From: an uncultured Chromatiaceae bacterium
Lineage (GTDB): Bacteria; Pseudomonadota; Gammaproteobacteria; Enterobacterales; Alteromonadaceae
Assembly: GCA_937978655.1 (NCBI GenBank)
Contig: CALJUX010000088.1
Span: 1 to 64,000 of the forward strand
Direction of reading: 5' to 3'
Length of the DNA stretch: 64,000 bases
Positions 8,100-16,399 of the stretch are shown here, piece after piece; the stretch's first letter is position 1, and every line of letters starts with the position of its first letter. Made by a program: the position numbers and the translations under genes. The notes under the pieces were generated by a model, which worked only from the letters and a program-made list of their open reading frames with translations, was not told where the DNA came from and did no database searches.

Positions 8100-9529
8100 T
8101 AGTGGGTACTCCCGCCGGGGCCTTCCGTCAGCGTCTCACCGGTGGCAATACGCTGCAACGCCTGATAATGCACCTTACCATTGCTGGTATAAGGCACGTC
8201 ACGCACCAGAATGACCTTAAACAGGCTCGGGTGCAGCAACAGGCTGGCGGATAAATACTGGCTGACGGCTGCCGCTGCCGTCGATTCGGCATTGGCGTCA
8301 ATCACTGCGACCACCAGCAAATCGTCGCGGCCGGTACAGATGGTTGACCAGCGTTCGCGCAGCAGCAGTTGTTCGAGTTGGTCCAGTTGCCAGCGTTTGC
8401 CCTGAATTTTGAGCATCCGGTTTAACCGGCCGGTAATTTGGTACAGGCCGTTGGGCAGCCGGATCGCCAGATCGCCGGTCGCCAGTTCCGTGATTTTATC
8501 GGTGCAGCGCAGGTCTGCCGCATGCAGTGCGTAGCCGAGCATCACATTGGGTCCCTGATAAATCAGCTCGCCTTCACAGTGCGCCGCGGTGATTTCCACG
8601 CGGCTTTGCACATCACGCAGCAGCAAAGTGCCGCCAGGAATGGCCTCACCGATACAATCGGCATGCTCAGCCAGATACTCCGGCCGCAGCCATGCGATGC
8701 GCGCTGTGGCTTCGGTCTGGCCGTACATCAGGTACACGGGCAGTTGTTTTTGTGCAGCCAGCTGCTGCACATATTCGCGCAGCCCGGCATCAAGTGGTCC
8801 GCCGGCCTGCGTCAGATAGCGTAACGCCGGTAAGGGCAGGCGCTCAAAGCGAAGCGTTTTTAACATCTTATAGCTAAATGGCACCCCGGACATGCTGCTG
8901 ACGGCAAAATCACGCATCAGTTGCCAGAATTCTTTATTCATGACGGAATAGTCGGTCAGCAGCACCGTAGCCCCACACAGCAGGTGACTGTTCAGCACCG
9001 ACAAGCCATAAGAATAATGCAGTGGCAGGGCGGTAATGGCGACATCAGACATTTGCAGCGGCAGATAACGTGAAATGGCCAGCGCGTTGCTGTGTAAATT
9101 GTCCAGCGACAGCATCACCGATTTCGGATCACCGGTACTGCCGGAGGTGCTGAGCAATAATGCCAGATCCGGCCGGGCACGAAATGCGCTGGCGCTGACC
9201 CGGCGCATCGTACCTAAATCATCGATGAGCACGGCAATTTCCAGCTGCCGCACCAGTTGATCAAGCTGGTTTTGTGGTAATTGCGGGTCCAGTAATAATA
9301 AGGGCCGCTGATGACGCAGGCAGCACAGATAGGCCACCACGGTGGTCAGGTTATTGCGGCATTGTAAGGCACAGACCTGCTGCGGCCAGACATCAAACTG
9401 GACAAAACGCTGGGCAAAATGGTCAGCCAGCTGCGCCAGCTTCAGATAACTGATGGCGGTGCCATCGGGCAGCAATAACGCGGTCTGCTCGCCAAAGCGT
9501 TCGAGATTTTTGGCAAAATGCAGGCTCAT
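8099..9529 (-). CDS. AMP-forming acyl-CoA/acyl-ACP synthetase
   Basis: A 476-residue member of the ANL superfamily. STSGSTGDPK (127-136) is the P-loop, LPLHYSYGLSVLNSHL is the A4-like substrate region, YGQTEATARIAWL (about 269-281) is the A5 motif, and TGRLNRMLKIQGKR with a terminal SNGKVHYQAL supplies the hinge and the catalytic Lys of A10. It should adenylate an acyl or hydroxyacyl chain and load it on CoA or on the ACP encoded two genes upstream. The start overlaps the SDR stop codon (ATGA). It is shorter than fatty acyl-CoA ligases (about 550 residues) and closer in size to stand-alone adenylation domains. The chain selected is unknown. Confidence 0.8.
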   Translation of the reverse strand: MSLHFAKNLERFGEQTALLLPDGTAISYLKLAQLADHFAQRFVQFDVWPQQVCALQCRNNLTTVVAYLCCLRHQRPLLLLDPQLPQNQLDQLVRQLEIAVLIDDLGTMRRVSASAFRARPDLALLLSTSGSTGDPKSVMLSLDNLHSNALAISRYLPLQMSDVAITALPLHYSYGLSVLNSHLLCGATVLLTDYSVMNKEFWQLMRDFAVSSMSGVPFSYKMLKTLRFERLPLPALRYLTQAGGPLDAGLREYVQQLAAQKQLPVYLMYGQTEATARIAWLRPEYLAEHADCIGEAIPGGTLLLRDVQSRVEITAAHCEGELIYQGPNVMLGYALHAADLRCTDKITELATGDLAIRLPNGLYQITGRLNRMLKIQGKRWQLDQLEQLLLRERWSTICTGRDDLLVVAVIDANAESTAAAAVSQYLSASLLLHPSLFKVILVRDVPYTSNGKVHYQALQRIATGETLTEGPGGSTH

Positions 9530-10254
9530 AGGACCAATCCGCCATCAACGGCCAGCACCTGACCTGTGACATAACCAGCCGCGTCTGAACACAAAAAGCC
9601 CACGACCGCCGCCACGTCTGCCGCAGTGCCAAGCCGGCGCAGGGCGGTCTGCGCAACCAGCTCACTGCGCGCAGCGTCGCTGTAATGGGCGGTCAACGCT
9701 GTGGTAATAAACCCTGGCGCCACCACGTTGACCCGAATGCCTTGCGGCCCCAGTTCTTTCGCAAGCGCTTTACTGAGGCCGGACACTGCGGCTTTGCTGG
9801 CACAATAAGCGGCCTGACCGCTGCTGCCTGATTCGCCTACTTTTGACCCAAAGTTGACGATATTGCCGCGCTTTTGCCGCAACATCAGCCGGCTGGCCAG
9901 CTGGCAGCATAAAAAGGTGGCATTGACGTTGAGCTGAAACTGCGCGGCCAGGCTGCTCGTTTTGGTCAGCGCCAGCGCACTGTCTTGCATGATGCCAGCC
10001 GCGTTCACCAGATGATCGAGCCGGCCAAACTGTTGTTGCACCTGACGAAAACAGCCCAGGATTTGGTTTTCATCACAAAGGTCGGCAGCAATCACCAGAT
10101 CGCCCGGTGCGGCGAGCGCCTGCAAAGCCGCGCTGTCGCGTGCCACCAGCACCAACTGATGGCCGGCCTGTTGCAGTTGCTGCACACAGGCTGCACCGAT
10201 CCCACGGCTGGCACCGGTGATCAGACTGACGGGCCTTGGCGCGGGGCTGGTCAT
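9526..10254 (-). CDS. FabG-like 3-oxoacyl-ACP reductase (classical SDR)
   Basis: A 242-residue classical short-chain dehydrogenase. TGASRGIG (13-20) binds the cofactor, NAAG (84-87) is the structural motif, and Ser137, Tyr150 and Lys154 (YCASK) form the catalytic set. PGFITT and the C-terminal YVTGQVLAVDGGLVL are as in FabG. It most likely reduces a 3-oxoacyl group on the adjacent acyl carrier protein to a 3-hydroxyacyl group, using NADPH. It overlaps the ACP gene (ATGA) upstream and the acyl ligase downstream. It is an operon-specific paralogue and not the housekeeping fabG, which normally sits with fabD and acpP. Confidence 0.85.
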   Translation of the reverse strand: MTSPAPRPVSLITGASRGIGAACVQQLQQAGHQLVLVARDSAALQALAAPGDLVIAADLCDENQILGCFRQVQQQFGRLDHLVNAAGIMQDSALALTKTSSLAAQFQLNVNATFLCCQLASRLMLRQKRGNIVNFGSKVGESGSSGQAAYCASKAAVSGLSKALAKELGPQGIRVNVVAPGFITTALTAHYSDAARSELVAQTALRRLGTAADVAAVVGFLCSDAAGYVTGQVLAVDGGLVL

Positions 10255-10514
10255 CCAAAAACCACGCCGTGCCGGGTTAAGATCTGCCGGGCTTTGGCAA
10301 CCGAACTCATGTCGATAATATCGTCGGTATCCAGCATCAGATTAAAACTGTTTTCCAGCTCGGCGATGAGCAGCATATGGGCGGTGCTGTCCCACTGCGC
10401 GATGCTGTTGTAGGCCAGTGTATCGGTGATAAGCGCAAGGTCCACCGCCAGCGCTGTGGCAAAAGCCTGCAGCAGTTTTTGTTCGTTGCTTTGCTGTAAT
10501 TCATGATGTTGCAT
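10251..10514 (-). CDS. Acyl carrier protein, operon-specific
   Basis: An 87-residue acidic protein. The motif WDSTAHMLLIAELE places Ser43 as the phosphopantetheine attachment site, with the DS(T)xxxxxxxxxLE pattern of acyl carrier proteins. The ATG at 10514 is chosen because GGAG lies six bases upstream; an in-frame ATG at 10526 has no such site. It follows pseH and precedes the FabG-like, ligase, LuxE-like and LuxC-like genes, so it is the probable carrier of the acyl chain that these enzymes build or reduce. The WDS in place of LDS suggests a specialised ACP and not AcpP. Confidence 0.85.
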   Translation of the reverse strand: MQHHELQQSNEQKLLQAFATALAVDLALITDTLAYNSIAQWDSTAHMLLIAELENSFNLMLDTDDIIDMSSVAKARQILTRHGVVFG

Positions 10515-10526
10515 CGGGATCTCCAT

Positions 10527-11120
10527 TCAGGGCGACGGTTGTGCTGCAGTGGCAAAACGGGCAAAACGACGGGCCGCTTCAGTAAATCCGGCCAGATCCA
10601 GCTGCATCTGTTGCAACAGCACCGGGCCGTCGGGGGTCGTCTGGCTCAGCTGCTGCGTCGGCTGATAACCGAGTTGCTGGTTAAAACGCAGCGCTGCGCT
10701 GTTGTCGAGTTTGACATTTGCCAGCAGTGTCGTACAGCCAAGCGTTTGAAAGCAATACTGATTCAGCGCAAGCGCCGGAAAAAACGCCAGCATAGAACCG
10801 CGAAAACGCGGGTCCGCCAGATAAAAACCACTCTCCAGCACCGCACTGCCGGCTACGGCCGCAGCGTCGGGCTGTTTCAGATTACAGGCACCGACTGGCA
10901 CATCTTTATACCGGATCACAAAATGTTGTTGTGACGGATCGGCGCTGATGTGGGCAAACCAGTGCAGCTGTGCTTCAGCGCTTATCGGGCGCTGGTCCAG
11001 CATCTGCATCGCGATATCGGGGCTGTTGCGCCAGGTGCGCAGCTGCGACAAATCGGCGGCGACAACCGGGCTCAGCTCCACGCCATAAGCACGGATCACG
11101 GGCGCGGTCGTCGTGGTCAT
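10527..11120 (-). CDS. pseH: UDP-4-amino-4,6-dideoxy-N-acetyl-altrosamine N-acetyltransferase (PseH)
   Basis: A GNAT-fold acetyltransferase of 197 residues (the upstream ATG at 11135 would add five). LRTWRNSPDIAMQM near the N-terminus and ESGFYLADPRFRGSMLAF followed by LLANVKLDNSAALRFNQQLG match RimJ/RimL-like PseH enzymes that transfer acetyl from acetyl-CoA to the 4-amino group made by PseC. This is the third step of pseudaminic acid synthesis. The ATG at 11120 overlaps the pseI stop codon (ATGA). Because acyl-activating genes follow directly, the enzyme could use another acyl donor; that is only an idea from the context. Confidence 0.82.
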   Translation of the reverse strand: MTTTTAPVIRAYGVELSPVVAADLSQLRTWRNSPDIAMQMLDQRPISAEAQLHWFAHISADPSQQHFVIRYKDVPVGACNLKQPDAAAVAGSAVLESGFYLADPRFRGSMLAFFPALALNQYCFQTLGCTTLLANVKLDNSAALRFNQQLGYQPTQQLSQTTPDGPVLLQQMQLDLAGFTEAARRFARFATAAQPSP

Positions 11121-12178
11121 GTCAGTAAGTCCCATGACAGCGCTGTGCCGCGCGCGACATCTTGTTTCACCGTTTTACCGAGCAGCAGCGGCAGATACTT
11201 CGGCGCCAGGCCAAGGCCAGGCCGGATCGACCTTACATTGTCCGGGCTCAGCACATCACCGGCTTTGAGGTCCTTGGCGATATACAAAGAACGGCGATGG
11301 CGGCGGGAGGCCACTTCTTTGGCGGTCACGCCGTAATGCACAGATCCCAGCGCCAGCTGAGCCCGGCGGGTCTCATCGACCAGCATTTTCAGCTCGGCCG
11401 GTTCCAGCGAAAATTCCGCATCCACGCCGCCTTCACTGCGATCCAGTACAAAGTGCTTTTCAATCACAGTGGCGCCGAGTGCCACTGCGGCAACCGCCAC
11501 GCCGATGCCGGTGCAGTGATCTGACAAACCGGCCTGACAGCCAAATAATGCTGCCAGATGCGGAATAGTGCGCAGGTTGGCGTCGACCGGCTCTGCCGGA
11601 TAGTTGCTGGTGCATTTGAGCAGGATCAGATCCTGACAGCCGTGCGCCCGCAGGACTTCGACCGCTTCAGCCAGCTCACTCTGGCTGGCCATGCCGGTGG
11701 ACATAATCACCGGTTTACCGGTGCGCGCCACGGCCGCGAGCAGGGCATGATCGGTATTCTCAAAGGAGGCAATTTTGTAGCAAGGCACCGCCAATTGTTC
11801 GAGAAAATCTACCGCGGTCAAATCAAAAGGCGTGCTGAACGCCAGCATACCCAGCGCTTTGGCGCGCTCAAACAGCGGTGCATGCCAGTCCCAGGGGGTA
11901 TGAGCGACCTGATACAGCTGGTAAAGGCTCTGGCCCGCCCAGAGGCTGTCCGGGTTATCGATAAAAAACTCACCGCTGCTGATGTCGAGGGTCATCGTCT
12001 GAGCGGTATAGGTTTGTAGTTTTATCGCATGGGCGCCGGCGGCGGCGGCGGCATCAACCATCGCCAGCGCTTTGTCCAGCGACTGATCATGGTTACCGGA
12101 TAATTCGGCAATGATAAATGGCGGCTGATTTGCGCCAATCTGAAACGAACCCAGTGAGATAGTGGGGACTGCGGCCAT
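11117..12178 (-). CDS. pseI: Pseudaminic acid synthase (PseI, NeuB family)
   Basis: A 353-residue NeuB-type synthase that condenses the 6-deoxy-2,4-diacetamido-altrose product of PseG with phosphoenolpyruvate to give pseudaminic acid. FIIAELSGNHDQSLDKAL near the N-terminus, AIKLQTY, STPFDLTAVDFL, YKIASFE, STGMAS, LLKCTSNYPA and GLSDHCTGIG follow the TIM-barrel order of the family, with EKHFVLDRSEGG holding the metal and substrate residues. The last 60 residues are a SAF domain resembling antifreeze protein. It lies 14 bases after pseG. ELSGNHDQ is the PseI form of the start motif; NeuB and LegI normally have EIG or EAG in its place. Confidence 0.92.
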   Translation of the reverse strand: MAAVPTISLGSFQIGANQPPFIIAELSGNHDQSLDKALAMVDAAAAAGAHAIKLQTYTAQTMTLDISSGEFFIDNPDSLWAGQSLYQLYQVAHTPWDWHAPLFERAKALGMLAFSTPFDLTAVDFLEQLAVPCYKIASFENTDHALLAAVARTGKPVIMSTGMASQSELAEAVEVLRAHGCQDLILLKCTSNYPAEPVDANLRTIPHLAALFGCQAGLSDHCTGIGVAVAAVALGATVIEKHFVLDRSEGGVDAEFSLEPAELKMLVDETRRAQLALGSVHYGVTAKEVASRRHRRSLYIAKDLKAGDVLSPDNVRSIRPGLGLAPKYLPLLLGKTVKQDVARGTALSWDLLT

Positions 12179-12192
12179 CTGCGCTGCTCCGG

Positions 12193-13320
12193 TTAAACTG
12201 TACTATTGCCACTATTGGCGGTTGCTGGCGATTGCTGCAGTAATTGCAGCAGGGGCGGAATACCGCCACCAGCCGGCACTAACTGGCGTGCTGTTGCCGA
12301 CATCTGTGCCCGCAGGGCGGCATCACGCAGCAAAGCCGCAGTTGCCGCACTCAGCCGGGCGACACTGAGGTTTTCCACCGCGCCCAGGTCAACACAAACG
12401 CCAAGACTGGCCAGATATTGTGTAGTTGCCTGTTGATTGTCCGCCAGCGCGACAACAATGGCCGGCAAACCCAGACAGGCCCGCTCCCAGTGTGTCGCGC
12501 CGCCGGCGCCAATCATCAGATCCGCAGCTGCCATCAGCCCTGCCATCCCTGGCGTCTGTATGTGCAGGGTCAGACGCCGGTCCTGTGCACAAAGTTGCTG
12601 CAACAACAGACGGTGCGGGTTGGCCTGACCAATCACGATATCGGCCAGCCAGGGCAGTTCCTGAAGCTGTTGTAGTGCATTTATTGCAATTGCTGTGCAA
12701 TTGGGCACATCGCTGCCACCAAAAAATACCAGAATGCGGGCCGGCTGCTGTGCGCTGAATGCCGTGGTTGCGCGCACTGGCGCTGGCCGCGCGAATTCTT
12801 CCCGCAATAAGGCCCAGCCCGGGCCGAGTAATGGCTGGCAATGGGCCGGCAGCAGCGCCTGATAGCGGTGGCGAAAGTCGGGTAATAAATTTTGATCGAG
12901 CAGGATGTCGCAGTCATAGCGCCGGTCCGCCAGATCGTCAATTTGCAGCACGGCCCGGCAATAAGGCCGCATGGCCTGACAGAACTGCGCGCCAAGCCCG
13001 TAGTGGTCAACGACCAGCCAGTCAAACTGCGCCGGCGCGCCCGCGTCCTTAAGCGCTTGTTGCAGTGCCGCCGCATCCTGCAGTTCAGTGGCTCCCAGCC
13101 AGGCGGCGTAGCCGGTCGCGGGCGGATCATTGCGCAGCGCCAGCGTGAGCACAGCAAAGCCTTCGGCCTGCAGCAGCGCCAGCAAGTGGCCGCTGTGGGC
13201 GCGACAGGCAAACCAGACCTGATGGCCGGCCTGGCGCAAAGCCCGGGCCAGCGTCAGGCAGCGCATCAGATGGCCTGAACCTATTTGCAGCGACGCGTCG
13301 GTGCGAAACAACAGCTGCAT
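12193..13320 (-). CDS. pseG: UDP-2,4-diacetamido-2,4,6-trideoxy-altrose hydrolase (PseG)
   Basis: A 375-residue GT-B-like hydrolase that removes UDP from the PseH product. The N-terminus FRTDASLQIGSGHLMRCLTL (5-24) has the conserved G-x-GHxMRCxxLA motif with the catalytic His, VVDHYG and QIDDLADR follow, and the C-terminal half has FFGGSDVPN, IGAGGATHWERACLGLPAIV and NQ. Length is slightly above the usual 340-360. It overlaps the pseF stop codon by one base (TGATG). The gene is GC-rich with many Ala codons, like its pse neighbours. Confidence 0.92.
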   Translation of the reverse strand: MQLLFRTDASLQIGSGHLMRCLTLARALRQAGHQVWFACRAHSGHLLALLQAEGFAVLTLALRNDPPATGYAAWLGATELQDAAALQQALKDAGAPAQFDWLVVDHYGLGAQFCQAMRPYCRAVLQIDDLADRRYDCDILLDQNLLPDFRHRYQALLPAHCQPLLGPGWALLREEFARPAPVRATTAFSAQQPARILVFFGGSDVPNCTAIAINALQQLQELPWLADIVIGQANPHRLLLQQLCAQDRRLTLHIQTPGMAGLMAAADLMIGAGGATHWERACLGLPAIVVALADNQQATTQYLASLGVCVDLGAVENLSVARLSAATAALLRDAALRAQMSATARQLVPAGGGIPPLLQLLQQSPATANSGNSTV

Positions 13321-14024
13321 CAGCGGGGGCCGGGCGCTTGTAATAACAACGTCTGCAACAATTCCGCGCGCAGCCAGTCGGCTTCGGTATCAATATCCTG
13401 CACCCGGTGCTGTGGCAATTCCTGCAGATAACTGTGAGGGGCGAACATCGCGGCGCCGCTTAACCAGGCGTCGGCGGCGCCCAGATAAAACTGGCCGGCA
13501 TCATGAAAAGTTTCCGGTAAATCCTGCGAGCGTTTGGGGATAGCGTCGGGCTGCACCGGTGTGATTTGCCCCTGCGCATTGCGATACAGTGCGCGCTGAA
13601 TGGGGAAGCTGAAACGGCAACCGGAGAAGACAAATTTCAGCGCCGGATCGGCGTTTAAGGCCGCGGCGGCTTGTTGCAGGTCGGCAGGCAGCAACAGCGG
13701 GGCGGTAGCATAAATGCAGCCAACCAAAGACGGCGCTTGTTGCTGTTGGCGCAGCCATTCAATGGCATGACAGACCACAGCGCCGGTGCCGGTATAGTCA
13801 TCAGCCAGCGTCGCCGGACGCAGAAACGGCACCTCAGCACCGGCCTGGCGGGCGACTTCAGCGATGGCGGCATCATCCGTCGACACTATCACCCGGTCAA
13901 ACACCCCGCTGTGCAAGGCCGCTTCAACCGACCAGACCAGCATGGGTTTGCCATTAAATAACCGAATATTTTTGCGCGGAATGCGTTTACTGCCACCCCG
14001 CGCCGGAATAATTGCCGTTTTCAT
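13320..14024 (-). CDS. pseF: Pseudaminic acid cytidylyltransferase (PseF)
   Basis: A 234-residue CMP-nonulosonate synthetase. IPARGGSKRIPRKNIRLFNG (6-25) is the CTP-binding signature, VSTDDAAIAEVA and RPATLADDYTGTGAVVCHAI give the substrate site, and DIDTEADW near the C-terminus holds the metal-binding acidic pair. It activates pseudaminic acid as CMP-Pse for glycosyltransferases. In this operon it is encoded third, between pseC and pseG, three bases after pseC. Assignment as PseF rather than NeuA or LegF rests on the surrounding pse genes and the short form of the protein. Confidence 0.92.
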   Translation of the reverse strand: MKTAIIPARGGSKRIPRKNIRLFNGKPMLVWSVEAALHSGVFDRVIVSTDDAAIAEVARQAGAEVPFLRPATLADDYTGTGAVVCHAIEWLRQQQQAPSLVGCIYATAPLLLPADLQQAAAALNADPALKFVFSGCRFSFPIQRALYRNAQGQITPVQPDAIPKRSQDLPETFHDAGQFYLGAADAWLSGAAMFAPHSYLQELPQHRVQDIDTEADWLRAELLQTLLLQAPGPR

Positions 14025-14027
14025 CGT

Positions 14028-15182
14028 TCAGTTTCCGTGCAAGGCCTGGCGCAGCGCGTCGGCCACTTGTTGTTGTTGTGCGGCGCTGATGCCGGCAAAA
14101 AGCGGCAGACTGATGATCTGACTGTAATATTGTTCGGCGCATGGAAACTGGCCCTGGCGAAAGCCCAGTTGCTGGTAATACGGCTGGGTATGGATCGGAA
14201 TGTAATGCACATTCACGCCAATGCCGGCAGCGCGCAGCTGCTGAAAGACCTGCAACCGCCCGGCAGGTTGCTGCAGCCGGACTATGTACAGATGCCAGGC
14301 GGACTCGCCGTCGAAGGCAGGGGCCGGCAGGTGCAGCGGCAGCCCGCGCAGCAGCTGCTGATAGTATTCTGTTGCCTGAATACGCTGATGAATAAACTGC
14401 GGCAGGCGGTCGAGCTGACTTAACCCCAGCGCGGCCTGTAAATCGGTCATCCGGTAGTTAAAGCCGAGCGCGGTTTGCTGATAATACCAGGGGCCGTGCG
14501 AAGGCTCTGTCATGTCGGCTTCGTCGCGGGTGATGCCATGACTTCTGAGCGATCTGAGCTGGCGGTCCAGCGCCGGATCGTTACAAAGCGCCATACCGCC
14601 TTCCGCCGAGGTGATAATTTTGACCGGATGAAAACTGAACACCGTGATGTCACTGTACTGACAACTGCCAACCGGGTGGTTTTGATAGCTGGCCCCAATG
14701 GCATGGGACGCATCTTCGATGATCCGGATCTGATACGGCTGACACAGCGCTGCGATTTGTTGCATATCACAGCTATGGCCAGCCAGATGCACCGGGATCA
14801 GCACTTTAGGCAGGGTGCCGTTTAATGCTGCTTGCTGTAATTTTAACGCAAGCGCTGCCGGGGCCATCAGGCCGGTGCCCGGGTCTACATCGACAAAATC
14901 AATGTCTGCACCGCAATACAACGCACAATTGGCTGAAGCGACAAAACTGATTGGGCTGGTCCAGACCCGATCGCCGGGCCCGACGCCTAATGCCAGACAA
15001 GCCAGATGCAAAGCCGAGGTTGCGCTGTTCATGGCCACCGCAAAGCGGGCCTGACAACGGTGCGCGACGGCCTGCTCAAATGCCGGCACTTTGGGGCCCT
15101 GCGTTAAAAAGTCGGATTGCAGGGTGTCGACGACTGCGGCGATATCGGCAGCGTCAATTTGCTGACGCCCGTATGGGATCAT
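14028..15182 (-). CDS. pseC: UDP-4-keto-6-deoxy-N-acetyl-altrosamine aminotransferase (PseC)
   Basis: A 384-residue PLP enzyme of the DegT/DnrJ/EryC1 family. SFHPVKIITSAEGGM (183-197) carries the PLP Schiff-base Lys188, and IIEDASHAIGASY holds the Asp that binds the pyridine nitrogen. FNYRMTDLQAALGLSQL and the C-terminal VNVHYIPIHTQPYY are typical of PseC. It aminates C4 of the PseB product with glutamate as donor. The start ATG overlaps the pseB stop (ATGA), the usual pseB-pseC coupling. Confidence 0.93.
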   Translation of the reverse strand: MIPYGRQQIDAADIAAVVDTLQSDFLTQGPKVPAFEQAVAHRCQARFAVAMNSATSALHLACLALGVGPGDRVWTSPISFVASANCALYCGADIDFVDVDPGTGLMAPAALALKLQQAALNGTLPKVLIPVHLAGHSCDMQQIAALCQPYQIRIIEDASHAIGASYQNHPVGSCQYSDITVFSFHPVKIITSAEGGMALCNDPALDRQLRSLRSHGITRDEADMTEPSHGPWYYQQTALGFNYRMTDLQAALGLSQLDRLPQFIHQRIQATEYYQQLLRGLPLHLPAPAFDGESAWHLYIVRLQQPAGRLQVFQQLRAAGIGVNVHYIPIHTQPYYQQLGFRQGQFPCAEQYYSQIISLPLFAGISAAQQQQVADALRQALHGN

Positions 15183-16180
15183 AACATCGCGTCCTGATTA
15201 AACTGGCGGATCTCATCGACGGTGAGAAACCACGGGTTTTTATCCGAGACATACTCAGTGCCCGGCTGCACTTTCTGCCCCCGTTCTTTCAGCGCATTGA
15301 CGGTAAAATCGTTGCTGCGGTTCGAGAATAAAATCGATGGGGCTATAACAAAATGGTCGTCATATTCATAAGTGTTATACGACATATCACCCGGACACAT
15401 CATTTCATGCAGCTTTTCCCCTGGGCGGATACCGACATCTTTCAGCGGCAGCTCCGGCGCAATTGCCAGCGCTAAATCGACCACCCGGATGGATGGGATC
15501 TTCGGCACGAAAATTTCACCACCTAGCATGCGTTCGAAATTTTTCAAAACAAAATCAACGCCTTGCTGCAGGCTGATCCAGAAGCGTGTCATCTCAGGAT
15601 GGGTAATAGGAATATGATCGGCGCCCGTGTCGCGGAGCTTTTCAAAAAACGGCACGACGGAGCCGCGGGAGCCAACGACATTGCCATAGCGGACCACGGA
15701 AAAACGCGGTTTGCTGCCGCCGGAAATGTTGTTGGCGGCGATGAAAAGTTTGTCGGACGCCAGTTTGGTGGCGCCATACAGATTGACCGGGTTGGCGGCT
15801 TTATCGGTGGACAGGGCAATGACTTTTTCCACGTTATTTTCAATGGCTGCATTAATCACATGCTCGGCACCATTGATATTGGTTTTGATGCACTCCATCG
15901 GGTTGTATTCGGCAGCCGGCACCTGTTTCAGCGCGGCGGCATGGATCACATAATCGACGCCGCGCATCGCCCTGATCAGCCGTTCCTGATCGCGTACATC
16001 GCCAATCATGTAACGCATGCAAGGTGCGTTAAAACGTTGCTGCATCTCGTACTGTTTTAATTCGTCGCGGGAGAAGATGATGATCTTGTTTGGCTTGTAG
16101 CGCTTGAGCAGCGTTTCGGTGTATTTATGACCAAAAGAACCGGTGCCCCCGGTAATGAAAATATTTTTGCCGTTAAACAT
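15179..16180 (-). CDS. pseB: UDP-GlcNAc 4,6-dehydratase, C5-inverting (PseB)
   Basis: A 333-residue extended SDR that starts the pseudaminic acid pathway by converting UDP-GlcNAc to a 4-keto-6-deoxy-L-arabino sugar. MFNGKNIFITGGTGSFGHKY is the usual PseB N-terminus, so the ATG at 16180 is preferred over one 54 bases upstream; a GGGGG-rich stretch precedes it. STDKAANPVNLYGATK holds the catalytic Asp-Lys and the Tyr-x3-Lys pair. RPGEKLHEMMCPGDM near residue 255-270 is family specific. It is the first gene of the minus-strand operon and faces the flagellin gene across 219 bases. No clear promoter hexamers could be read. Confidence 0.94.
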   Translation of the reverse strand: MFNGKNIFITGGTGSFGHKYTETLLKRYKPNKIIIFSRDELKQYEMQQRFNAPCMRYMIGDVRDQERLIRAMRGVDYVIHAAALKQVPAAEYNPMECIKTNINGAEHVINAAIENNVEKVIALSTDKAANPVNLYGATKLASDKLFIAANNISGGSKPRFSVVRYGNVVGSRGSVVPFFEKLRDTGADHIPITHPEMTRFWISLQQGVDFVLKNFERMLGGEIFVPKIPSIRVVDLALAIAPELPLKDVGIRPGEKLHEMMCPGDMSYNTYEYDDHFVIAPSILFSNRSNDFTVNALKERGQKVQPGTEYVSDKNPWFLTVDEIRQFNQDAML

Positions 16181-16399
16181 ATCAACCCCCTGGCAGCGCA
16201 TTGCCCACGCTGCTGCGTCTGTTGTCTGAACCATAGCATAATTTATTCCACTATTAAAAAATGCTTGTGATTAAGGGTGTTAGCCAATGATTGTCCAATA
16301 TGTCGGTGTTATGGTCAAAATTAATGCAACAGCAGTTTTGCCTGTTCGCTGAAACAGGGCGTAGAATGGGTTTAACAGCCAGCCAATCGGAGCAGCCAG

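Noticed and set aside
9526..10514. FabG-like and ACP genes as the housekeeping fatty acid cluster
   Set aside because: fabD, fabF, fabH and plsX are absent, and the ACP has a variant WDS motif. This is a pathway-specific pair.
16281..16298. GG-N10-GC on the minus strand upstream of pseB (TTGGACAATCATTGGCTA)
   Set aside because: Core spacing is right, but four of the other consensus positions differ. Such matches are frequent by chance in 219 bases, so no promoter is called.
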